Shown: positions 43,174 to 51,600 of the stretch, one piece after another
How the letters are laid out: each line of letters opens with the position of its first letter
Position numbering within the stretch: position 1 is the first letter of the stretch
Origin: Gemmata sp.
GTDB taxonomy: Bacteria > Planctomycetota > Planctomycetia > Gemmatales > Gemmataceae
Reading direction: 5' to 3'
DNA length: 53,359 nt
Assembly: GCA_025055115.1 (NCBI GenBank)
Contig: JANWYJ010000050.1
Span: 1 to 53,359 of the forward strand
Made by a program: the position numbers and the translations under genes
Notes under the pieces: generated by a model
What the model was told of the DNA's origin: nothing
Database searches by the model: none
What the model saw: only the letters and a program-made list of their open reading frames with translations

Positions 43174-44154
43174 ATGCCCATCAGTCGCAATCTCATCCGC
43201 TTGTTTCCTGTCGCTTGCTTGGTGGCATTGTTGAATGCACCCACGAACCCCACTTGGGCTGGAGGAAGCCCCCAACCAAGCCCGATTGTGGAATCGACCA
43301 AAGCCCGACCGTCGGTGGAAGTGGAGGTCAAATACATCGACGACAGCACCATGAAGCTGAAGCTTTTGGATGACAAATTGGAATTGGTCACGAAATATGG
43401 GATTTTGCAGGTAGCCGTCAGCGACATTCGCCGTATTGAGTTTGCCCACCGCGTGTCCGCCGAAACGGCAGAAAAGGTCATTCTCGCCATTGCCCGGCTG
43501 AATCATGCTGATTTCAAGATTCGTGAATCGGCTACGGAAGAACTCAAAGGAATGCGTGAGCGGGCCTATCCATTTGTTCTCAAAGCCATCAAGCACGACG
43601 ACCCCGAAACTGGCCGCCGTGCCGAAGAAGTGGCCAAATACATCCAAATGCGCGTTCCGGCGGCCAATCTGGAATTCCGCGAAAATGATATCGTTCACAC
43701 CGAGGATTCCAAGATCACTGGCCGCCTGACTGCGGAAGTATTGCGTGTCAGTACTTTCCAATTCGGAGAACAATCGCTGAAACTGGCCGACATTCGTTCG
43801 TTGCGTGCGGTGAACGCCACGGCCAACGATGAAGTGATCGCCGCAACCCCGGCCCCTGGCAATCTGACCATGTATCAGCAACAGTGGGGCAAAGAATTGG
43901 TTTTCAGCGTCACGGGTTTCACCCCAGCTCCGGGTGTGAACCCCAACGTGTGGGGGACCGATATCTACACGCTCGACTCGAACCTCGCTGCGGCTGTCGT
44001 CCATGCGGGCTTGGCCAAACCCGGGGAAACCGTAGTTGTGCGCGTGCGGATTGTTCAATCGCCTCCCCAATTCGTTTCGAGTTTTCGTAACAACGTCAAC
44101 TCGACTGCCTACGGACCCTACCCCGCTGGCGCTTTCGAGTTCGTGCGGCGCTAG
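43174..44154 (+). CDS. Secreted protein with two beta repeats, a helical-repeat insert and a C-terminal LCCL domain
   Basis: This 326-residue protein has a signal peptide (LFPVACLVALLNAPTNPTWAG). Two related segments follow, about residues 48-92 (KLKLLDDKLELVTKYGILQV, VSDIRRIEF) and 168-213 (DSKITGRLTAEVLRVSTFQF, SLKLADIRSLR), separated by HEAT-like helices (residues 95-160, FKIRESATEELKGM). The last 90 residues match the LCCL domain: YTLDSNLAAAVVHAGLAKPG, then VVVRVRIVQSPPQ and GPYPAGAFEF. LCCL domains are found in extracellular proteins; ligand and function here are unknown. A GGAGGG lies ahead of the ATG. Confidence 0.8.
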   Translation: MPISRNLIRLFPVACLVALLNAPTNPTWAGGSPQPSPIVESTKARPSVEVEVKYIDDSTMKLKLLDDKLELVTKYGILQVAVSDIRRIEFAHRVSAETAEKVILAIARLNHADFKIRESATEELKGMRERAYPFVLKAIKHDDPETGRRAEEVAKYIQMRVPAANLEFRENDIVHTEDSKITGRLTAEVLRVSTFQFGEQSLKLADIRSLRAVNATANDEVIAATPAPGNLTMYQQQWGKELVFSVTGFTPAPGVNPNVWGTDIYTLDSNLAAAVVHAGLAKPGETVVVRVRIVQSPPQFVSSFRNNVNSTAYGPYPAGAFEFVRR

Positions 44155-44186
44155 CAAGCGCTGTATCAACCTCGTTGGTCCACCGC

Positions 44187-44236
44187 CAAGCGCGGGGGCA
44201 TATGTCCCCGCGCAGGGTTCCCGTTAACCGCGCTTG
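44187..44236. other. Overlapping alternative hairpins in a convergent gap
   Basis: gcgcgggg (44190-44197) can pair with ccccgcgc (44206-44213), while the overlapping caagcgcgg (44187-44195) pairs perfectly with ccgcgcttg (44228-44236); the two structures exclude each other. They lie between the convergent LCCL and phosphodiesterase genes. Neither is followed by a T-tract, so a terminator role is uncertain. The remaining gap to 44358 holds nothing I recognise. Confidence 0.55.
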
Positions 44237-44358
44237 ATTCACCCAGCCCACGGCTCGGTCATTATCCCGATTCGAATACCTCCCCACGGATAGGAGGCCA
44301 AACGATCCACTCTCTGATTGAAAATTGAAAGACTCGGCCAACCGGAAGGCGTTGGTGG

Positions 44359-46167
44359 TTATTTTCTCATAGGCAAAACGTCCGGTGGAAGGATCGAGGC
44401 ATTGTGACGCGGTGCCGGCACACCCAAAGCCCAAGCCAGTGTTGGTGCAATCGCCAAAGACGACATCCATTCCTTCCGCTCGCCCAGCGCAGGGACACCA
44501 GAGCCGTAAATCAAAAATGGGATGTGCGTGTCGTAGGAATGCGGGCTACCGTGCCCTGTGCCCGTGGGGTACGACATCACCAACACTCCCGGCTTGGGAA
44601 TCACCAGAACATCGCCGCAGCGATCTTTGTGATAGGCAAGCACAGCCATTTTCTTCAGCGGCTGATCGGCTGGCAGCAAGCCATCCTCCAGTTCAGCCCG
44701 AGTAAAAGCCGTTTCCAGAAATGCCCGACCGGCGAGCCAATCGCGAACAACATTGGCAACGTCGCTCACCTTGAGTTGGCGTGCTTCAATCGCGGAATGA
44801 TTGAGGTACAGCCACGGCCATACGTCGTCGTCAAACTTCTCCAGCCAAGTGGTTGTCCCGCCGTAGATGGCATTGAGGGCCTGGGTTAGGTTGTTGGCAA
44901 TTTCCGTAACCGTCCAGCGGCCCGCCGCCGGGTACGTTTCCTTGGTGTGGGGCCGCTCGGGCAGTGGGCAGATGCCGTGGTCGGCTGTGACTACCACAAC
45001 GTATCGCCCCTTCCCGACCGTGCTATCAAGGAATCGCAGGAAATCGGCCATCAAGCGGTCGCTGCGAAGGGTAATATCCAAGACTTCCTGCGAATCGGGT
45101 CCAAACAGATGGCCGACCAGATCGTTTGAGGAAAAGCTGAGGCACAGGAAGTCGGGTGTCGTGTTGTGGCCGAGTTTTTCCGCTGCAATACATTGCTGAG
45201 CCAAGGCTAAGAGCAGTTCGTTGCCGGCTGGCGACGTTTCGACCGCGGCGTAGTAGCGGCTACCCGGCGCTGCCAGACGGCCTCGATAGCTGTGAGGGAA
45301 GGTTCGCCCAGCTCCGTGAACGCCAGATGCTTCCCCTTCGGCATCGTCGGGACCGCTGAAGCGGTCATAATCCAGCTTCGGGTCGAGCTTTTCCCACGAC
45401 TGGTTGAACCATGAGTCGACAAGCCGTGCCCGGTTGAAGTCACGAACCCACGCATGCTCGGTATCGCGCTGGTAGTATGCTCCGGTGTGGAATTGCCCAT
45501 CGCGTACATCGAAACAGTAGACCGCATGGGCCTTGTGCCCGCCCATGAGCACCGCGGCGCGATCCTTGATGGCCAGTGAAATGACACGGCCTTGGCCACC
45601 CGTGGCCTCGATGAGGGCATCACCCACGGTAGGAACCAACAGCCGCTCCGGCGAGAAGCCTTTAGCCGCACCTCGACCAGGTTTACCGAGGTCTTTGGGC
45701 ACGGGTGGGATGAGGTCATACTCACGCGTCGGTTCACAGCAGTAGACAACCTTGGCCGTGGGGCGATCGTACCAGGCGTTCTCGATGATCCCGTTGACAC
45801 TGGGCGGTGCCCCGGTCACGAGGGAGGCATGCCCTGGGCCGGTCGACGTACAAGCATAAGGAATATGGCAATTGCTGAACCAAATGCCGGCGTTCTTGAA
45901 GCGGTTGAAGCCATCAGGCACAAACAATTCCGCCCACCGCGACAAATAATCGCCACGCAGTTGATCAAAGACAACCAGGACAACCAGTTTCGCCGACGTG
46001 TTGCCGGTGCTAGCTTCATCCGGAGCGGGTGGATTGGGCACAAGCGGCACGGGTTCGCGTTGCCGCTGCGCTGGCGGCGCAGGAGGGCGAAGCAATAAGT
46101 ACCCGCCGACGAACGCCGTGGCCGAAAACAACAAGGCCAGCGGAATGATGATCCGAAGGGAGGGCAT
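44359..46167 (-). CDS. Membrane-anchored PafA-like alkaline phosphatase/phosphodiesterase
   Basis: This 602-residue protein has an N-terminal anchor (IIIPLALLFSATAFVGGYLLL), then an alkaline-phosphatase-superfamily domain: VVLVVFDQLRGDYL (metal Asp), the Thr nucleophile region YACTSTGPGHASLVTG, LSFSSNDLVGHLFGPDS, VVTADHGICPLPERPH (metal Asp/His) and GTGHGSPHSYDTHIPF near the C-terminus. The Thr nucleophile and length match the PafA/type I phosphodiesterase group, so a periplasmic phosphomonoesterase or phosphodiesterase is likely. GGAGATAG lies upstream of the ATG at 46167. It is divergent from EF-P. Confidence 0.9.
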   Translation of the reverse strand: MPSLRIIIPLALLFSATAFVGGYLLLRPPAPPAQRQREPVPLVPNPPAPDEASTGNTSAKLVVLVVFDQLRGDYLSRWAELFVPDGFNRFKNAGIWFSNCHIPYACTSTGPGHASLVTGAPPSVNGIIENAWYDRPTAKVVYCCEPTREYDLIPPVPKDLGKPGRGAAKGFSPERLLVPTVGDALIEATGGQGRVISLAIKDRAAVLMGGHKAHAVYCFDVRDGQFHTGAYYQRDTEHAWVRDFNRARLVDSWFNQSWEKLDPKLDYDRFSGPDDAEGEASGVHGAGRTFPHSYRGRLAAPGSRYYAAVETSPAGNELLLALAQQCIAAEKLGHNTTPDFLCLSFSSNDLVGHLFGPDSQEVLDITLRSDRLMADFLRFLDSTVGKGRYVVVVTADHGICPLPERPHTKETYPAAGRWTVTEIANNLTQALNAIYGGTTTWLEKFDDDVWPWLYLNHSAIEARQLKVSDVANVVRDWLAGRAFLETAFTRAELEDGLLPADQPLKKMAVLAYHKDRCGDVLVIPKPGVLVMSYPTGTGHGSPHSYDTHIPFLIYGSGVPALGERKEWMSSLAIAPTLAWALGVPAPRHNASILPPDVLPMRK

Positions 46168-46467
46168 GCGCGGGCTATCTCCAGAGACCCAGAACCGCCA
46201 ACGGCTGTTCCCAGACTATCGTGGGCTTGTTATATGGCCGAGTTCTTATATGGCCGAGTTCGAAGTTGGTGCAGCCACTCGCGGAAAGTGGTTTCAACCG
46301 GCCAGTGTCCCTCATCATCGGCCAGCCACTGATCTTGTCGGACCGTAACGTTGCGGCGACCACGTTGCCCTTCTCGCATTGGTGGCAGTGTGCTAGAACG
46401 ACAGTTGACGATTTCCATAACCTGGGACATTCCGCAGGATGCAGAGTCCCCCAACGGAGGGCTGCCA
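46168..46467. other. Divergent promoter region of 300 bp between the phosphodiesterase and EF-P genes
   Basis: No gene is supported here. It should hold the two divergent promoters, though I cannot fix their boxes. It contains a perfect 16-bp tandem repeat at 46230 and the EF-P ribosome-binding site GGAGG at 46456-46460. Confidence 0.5.
46230..46261. repeat. Perfect 16-bp tandem duplication in a divergent promoter region
   Basis: ttatatggccgagttc occurs at 46230-46245 and 46246-46261 without mismatch, about 60-95 bases upstream of the phosphodiesterase start. A duplicated operator or a random slippage product are both possible. Confidence 0.95.
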
Positions 46468-47043
46468 ATGGCGTCCACAAAAATGATTGATGTTCGTCGC
46501 GGGATGGTGTTGAACATGAACGGTACCCTGTACTACTGCCTGGACCGCGACCTGAACACGCCAGGGAACTGGCGGGCGATTCTTTATCTCAAGCTGAAGA
46601 ATCTCTCCACCGGAGCTATCACCGACGAACGCGTCCACCCCGATGACAAAGTCGATGTCGTCTTTCTCGAAACCAAAGACTTCATTTACTCGTACAAAGA
46701 TGGCGACGACTATGTCTTCCTCGACAAGGAAACCTATGAGCCGGTCACACTTTCAGGAAACATGGTCGGCGACATGATCAAGTATCTGCGCGAAAACGAC
46801 GATGTGAAAATCACCTTCTATGATGGCAAACCATTATCATTGGAATTGCCCCAAACGGTAACGCTCAAAGTCGTTCAAACCGAACCGACGATCAAAGGAG
46901 CCACTGCCGCAGCGCAAACCAAACCCGCCACGCTCGAAACCGGTTTGGTGATCCAAGTACCGTCATTCATTACCGAAGGGGAATTGGTCGTAGTGCAAAC
47001 GGAGGACGGGAAGTATCTGCGCCGGGCCAAAGAAGGGAAATGA
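46468..47043 (+). CDS. efp: Elongation factor P with Asn at the modified-residue position
   Basis: This 191-residue protein is EF-P over its whole length: the N-terminal KOW-like domain (KMIDVRRGMVLNMNGTLYYC), an OB domain with TYEPVTLSGNMVGDMIKYL and a C-terminal domain ending PATLETGLVIQVPSFITEGE and EYV-type KYLRRAKEGK. EF-P relieves ribosome stalling at polyproline. The loop that reaches the peptidyl transferase centre reads NTPGN34WRA, with Asn34 where Escherichia coli has the beta-lysylated Lys34. No modification enzyme (EpmA/EpmB, EarP, YmfI) is seen in the window. GGAGG lies seven bases before the ATG. The last 32 bases are duplicated just after the stop. Confidence 0.93.
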   Translation: MASTKMIDVRRGMVLNMNGTLYYCLDRDLNTPGNWRAILYLKLKNLSTGAITDERVHPDDKVDVVFLETKDFIYSYKDGDDYVFLDKETYEPVTLSGNMVGDMIKYLRENDDVKITFYDGKPLSLELPQTVTLKVVQTEPTIKGATAAAQTKPATLETGLVIQVPSFITEGELVVVQTEDGKYLRRAKEGK

Positions 47044-47077
47044 TCTATCTGCGCCGGGCTAAAGAAGGGAAATAATC
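47014..47077. repeat. efp: 32-bp tandem duplication of the EF-P gene end
   Basis: 47014-47045 encodes the EF-P C-terminus (Tyr-Leu-Arg-Arg-Ala-Lys-Glu-Gly-Lys, TGA); 47046-47077 repeats it with two changes (c to t, and TGA to TAA). Both copies therefore keep a stop codon. Since 32 is not a multiple of three, readthrough of the first stop would not enter the same frame in the second. Confidence 0.97.
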
Positions 47078-47098
47078 ACAGGGCCACGATTCACATAC

Positions 47099-47190
47099 GA
47101 CCGCGAACCCGACCGCGAACCAGCTGTTGCGCGTCAGACGGGGCCAACAGCCTGCTCGCGGTCTCGACGTCACTCGCGGTCTCGACGTCA
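47099..47190. repeat. Two further tandem duplications downstream of EF-P
   Basis: gaccgcgaacc is repeated at 47099-47109 and 47111-47121, and the perfect 18-mer ctcgcggtctcgacgtca occurs at 47155-47172 and 47173-47190. Both lie in the 238-bp gap between efp and the converging PQQ-propeller gene. Confidence 0.93.
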
Positions 47191-47281
47191 TGGATGTTTG
47201 AACGAAACAGCAACCGGGCGTCATTCCCATGATAAGGTAGCGGCTGGGCGTGGGCCGGTCCCTCACCACTCACCTGCAGAG

Positions 47282-48541
47282 TTACTCCCGTGCCGTGACA
47301 TCGTGGCAATAGAGCACATCGAGTTCGCGAATGTAGAGCTTGCCGCCCACCACAACGGGGTGGGCCCATGTGTTGGTCTTGCCATTAGGCACCCGAAACG
47401 CCCCGAGTTCGGTGTACTGATGGGCTGTAGCATCCACCAAAACCACCCAACCATCCGAGTAACGGATGTAGAGCTTACCATCGGCATAGGTAATCGCGGC
47501 AGAACCCCGACCTTCTCCACCCTTGCGGGTCCACAAGACTTTGCCTGTTTTGAAGTCAGCACACCACGGATTCCCACTATCATCGCGATCGCCGAAGAGT
47601 TTATCGCCGACGAGAATCACACCGCCGTGTTTGTTGGTTAATTCTCGTTTCCAGTAGACTTCCTCGACGTGGAATTCTTCGCCCTGTTTGGTGATTTTCA
47701 ATAACGCCGCTCCACGACCATACCCCGCGGCGGCGAAAACGAACTCCTCGGTCACGATGGGCGTCGGGATGTTAGCCGTGTTGCCGCCAAAGCGGTCGCG
47801 GTCGGTCCCGTAGCGCCAGAGCAGTTTCCCAGTTTGAGCTTCAAAGGACACTAGCCCATTGGCCATCAAAGTGATGTACTGCTTGACGCCACCAAAATGA
47901 CCGATGACCACGGAGGCATAGCCCGCGGTATCCCCTCCTGGCACGGTGCCTTGCCAGATGACCGCGCCGGTTTTTTTATTCAGAGCAACCATGGTAGCTT
48001 TGGAGCCACCCGGTGTGACCACCAGCCGATCGCCATCAATCAGTGGCGATTCGGTGAAATTCCACCCCCCCGATCGACCGCCGAAATCTTTCGTGAAGCT
48101 CTTGCGCCAAACCTCCTGGCCGTCTTTGACTGTCGCGCAGACCAGGTCGCCGAATTGGCCGAGGCCAAAGACCCATTCGCCATCGGTACTGGGCGTGCAA
48201 CGTGGGCCTTGGTAATTCCCACCCGCTTTCCCGACTTTGAGTTCCCACCGCTTACGACCACTCTGGCGATCCAACCCCAACAGAAAGCATTCATTCTTCA
48301 CATCGCCCATCGTGAAGACCCAATCACCCCAAACCGAGACGCTGGAGAAGCCAATCCCCAGACCATCGGTCTTCCATACCAACGGCGGTCCTTTCTCGGG
48401 CCAGCTGCGTAGTAGCCCAGTATCGCGAGAAACACCGGTTCGATCCGGTCCACGAAACATGGGCCAATCCCGTTCTCCCGCTGACACAGTCGTAGCGAGA
48501 GCGACCATCAGACAACCCCAGGCAACCAGGAAGCGACGCAT
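47282..48541 (-). CDS. Secreted PQQ-type beta-propeller protein
   Basis: This 419-residue protein has a signal peptide (FLVAWGCLMVALATTVSAGE) then the WPMFRGPDRTGVS segment typical of planctomycete PQQ-like propellers. Repeated blades follow, each with an AxxxKTGxxxW-type tryptophan docking motif (ALNKKTGAVIWQGTV, FEAQTGKLLWRYG, CADFKTGKVLWTRKG). It has no visible catalytic dehydrogenase domain, so a binding or outer-membrane assembly-like role is inferred. GGAG lies seven bases upstream of the ATG. It is transcribed toward efp and lies downstream of the kinase gene on the same strand? No: the kinase gene lies upstream on the same minus strand, 128 bases away. Confidence 0.87.
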   Translation of the reverse strand: MRRFLVAWGCLMVALATTVSAGERDWPMFRGPDRTGVSRDTGLLRSWPEKGPPLVWKTDGLGIGFSSVSVWGDWVFTMGDVKNECFLLGLDRQSGRKRWELKVGKAGGNYQGPRCTPSTDGEWVFGLGQFGDLVCATVKDGQEVWRKSFTKDFGGRSGGWNFTESPLIDGDRLVVTPGGSKATMVALNKKTGAVIWQGTVPGGDTAGYASVVIGHFGGVKQYITLMANGLVSFEAQTGKLLWRYGTDRDRFGGNTANIPTPIVTEEFVFAAAGYGRGAALLKITKQGEEFHVEEVYWKRELTNKHGGVILVGDKLFGDRDDSGNPWCADFKTGKVLWTRKGGEGRGSAAITYADGKLYIRYSDGWVVLVDATAHQYTELGAFRVPNGKTNTWAHPVVVGGKLYIRELDVLYCHDVTARE

Positions 48542-48619
48542 GAGAAACTCCGAAGTGATAACGATCCGGTGGGAATCCCTCGGCGGATACCGAAGGCCAG
48601 CAATTCATCGGCCTTCGTT

Positions 48620-48667
48620 GGTCATTGATAGTAGCAGATTAATGGTCGTTGATAGTAGCAGATTCAT
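48620..48667. repeat. 24-bp tandem duplication just after the kinase-tubulin stop
   Basis: 48620-48643 and 48644-48667 are tandem copies (core ttgatagtagcagatt) with two mismatches. The right copy ends two bases from the minus-strand TGA of the kinase gene (48670-48672), so the duplication begins at the gene's 3' edge without including it. Confidence 0.93.
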
Positions 48668-48669
48668 CA

Positions 48670-51600
48670 TCAATTGTCATCGACACCTTGCCAACATGTG
48701 ACATCGAGGCGTGAATGGAGAGAGCATTGGTGGATCGTCGGTACCGCTTCGTAAGCCGCTGCAGCTGCCGGTCCCAGTTGCGGAAGAGCGGCCAGAGGGA
48801 CTGCCGGCCATTCGCGATAGATGGTCAATTCATCGGGGGTCGTAACGAGGCACACATTGGAAACCGGAATCACACGGATCGCCATCTCCCGGAGAACCTG
48901 ATCGGTGGGGTTATTCGGACAACTGACAATAGCCAGCTCGGGATTCGCCCACGGACCGGTTCCCAACCACGCCGGCTCGGCCTCCTGATAGGCTTGACGC
49001 ATCGCTTCTTCCGCTTGCGGCAGGGTGGGGAAGCGCTGAGCAATCATCGGGGACAGGGCCACCTCTCCCAATCGGGCCTGTAGGTAAGGGCGTAGTTGTT
49101 CCCGTACCAACCGCAGAATATCATCCCCCCGGCTCGACGGCTGAAGATGCACTTGCAACAAGTCGGTCGATTCGCGAGTGAATGCCGCCTGAATCCGTTG
49201 GTTCATAGCCAATAGATCATCGTCGGTGAGCGACTCCACCCAACGTGACACAACTTCGGCCATCGTCTCACATCCCGGTGGCAACAGTTGACGAGAGGAT
49301 GATTGTGGAACGCTGGCCGGTGGGGATAACGTCTCGGCGAGGACTGCGAGACGTTGCCGGGCGGTCGAGACTTGGGCCAATTGGCTGGTCAGTTGTTCGC
49401 GAAGGTGCTGATAAAGTTGCAGTAAGCACCGGCTGACCAAGGCGTCAAGACGTACCCTCGGATAGCTGCGCGACGCCTCGGACAGTTCGACCGACGAAGG
49501 TTTCCGCAAGCCTTTCTGATGGTACGCATACTGTGTGAGGCACTCATAAGTACGAGTGGCGTTAGAATCCGCGTCGATAATGACCTTCTGATAGCGGTCG
49601 ATCAGGGGATCAACAATCGCTAAGAGTGCCCGGTGGAATTCTTCGGTTCCAGCCCAGCGAGAAGGTAATTCTTGCAGAAGCTCCCGAAGAAGGAGCTGAA
49701 AATCATTCGCAAACGCCCGTTGCCAATCGGCCGTGGTTTGGGCAAAGGCTTCTTCCAACGCGGTCAGCGGCCGTCGCGTCAAGAACGTTGGTGGACCAAA
49801 GAATTTGGTGTAGGTATCGACCAGCAAAGCCACCTGTGTGGGTTCCGGTCCACGGAAGAACCACCCCCGAGGTTGCAGGGATTCTGTCAGCCGTGCCAGA
49901 TACGTCTCAAGAGGTTCTCCACAGCATCGGTCGGCCACTTCACGCAAACGGGTCGTCAGGGACTCGGGTTCCAATCCCAGTTGCTGCCAACGAGCGAGGG
50001 CCAGTGCCGGGATTTCTTGCTGATATCGGTGAACGTCGGGTGCCGTCCAAAGCTGCAACAATCGCTGCGCCAGGATTTCTGTGGTCTCGGCGACGACTTG
50101 GTATCGGGGCCAAGCGAATGTCACCGAATGAAAAACGGAAACGAAGCCAGCCGCGGTTGTTTCATTGTTCGCGGAGGCGGGCGTTCGTCGTGCTGACCGT
50201 AAATCATCGGCCAAGCGGCCCACAGGCGTGAACAGATCGAGACGCAGGCGTTGGCACAGGGCGTCCACTGCGGGAAGAAAAGCCGGGCCCGACGACGTTT
50301 CAACCGCTACCGAATCGGTGACGGTCCGGCCGCGCCGGGAGGGGTTCTTTGGGGTGGAAACTGAGCGGAGAGATTGTCGTGGGAACACCATGTGGGGCGC
50401 GGTGGATGGCGCAGCGCTGGGTGCGCTGAAGGACACGACCGTGCTAGCATCCGCGGCCGAACTGACGAGAAAACAATGGGTGAAGGGTGGACGATGATCT
50501 TTCACCACTCCCGAGCGTTCATCGTAATGAGCCGTGAAGACGGTGTCGGAGCGCAGGTAGTGGTTCAGTTCGGTCAAAGCGGCATAGCAGTTGCCCAATT
50601 CTTGGGGCGAGCTGACGACAGCATCGGCATCTGGCACCACCAGAAGGCCGATGATGTCGGCGGTCTCATAGCCCATGCGCCGCAGCCGATGCCGCGTGGC
50701 ATAGGCTAAATCGAGGAACATCCCCCCCCCGGTTGCACCGGCCAGATTCGCGACAATGTACACTCGTGGACGATTGGTTCGACGCTCCAGCCCGGTGCTA
50801 GCTTCGGTCGTTTGCAGTGCTTCGAGCGCGACGGCGGCTTCAATTTCCGCCTGTATCTTATTCATGATCGTCCGGTAATGATCACAAAATGCCAGACGAC
50901 CGAACAAACGTATGCCCATAGTTTGCGGTTGCCGCGGCAGTCGATAGAGTAATTGCTGGTCGAACCATCCCTCGATCAGACTGCGACCGTGACACCGCGG
51001 CTTGAGATAATGGGCAGCCCGTTGGAGCCGCGCCGCGATGACTTCATGTGCGGCGAGGGCTGCCGGTGGCTCTGCCTCCCGAGCCATTTGAGCTTCTGCG
51101 AGAGTCTGAGGGTCGGTATCAATGAACAGGGTTCGGATAATCGGTGTGGCTTCCCGAGAACCATAGCGGCGGTAAAGTTCGGCGCGGAAACGCTGCAGTA
51201 ACTGGAGACCAGTTTGGCCTAGCCCAATAATCAACGACGGTTGCAAGCAGCCATCGCCGGTCAATTCGGGGGGTGCTGGGGTGAAGATTGGTACACCACC
51301 GTCTTCACCAGGTGTTGTGCTGGGTGATTCAGGTATCGAGACTTCGATGAGAGAATCGGTTGTGTTCGTTTCCACCAATTGTGGATCGCGCGGCGTTTCA
51401 ACATCCGTCAAAGTGGGAGACAGTAAGCCTGGTAAGGCCATGTCACCAGCCAGGGCATGAATGAACTGCGTGACACTGGGCCAACGATCTTCCGGCCGTT
51501 TGGCTAAGGCCCGCAGCAGAGCGGGGCGGTCGGCGGGGGGGGATGGCTCCAAATTCGGTAGGCCACTGGTGTGCTGGACAAACAGTTGATTCATACTGGC

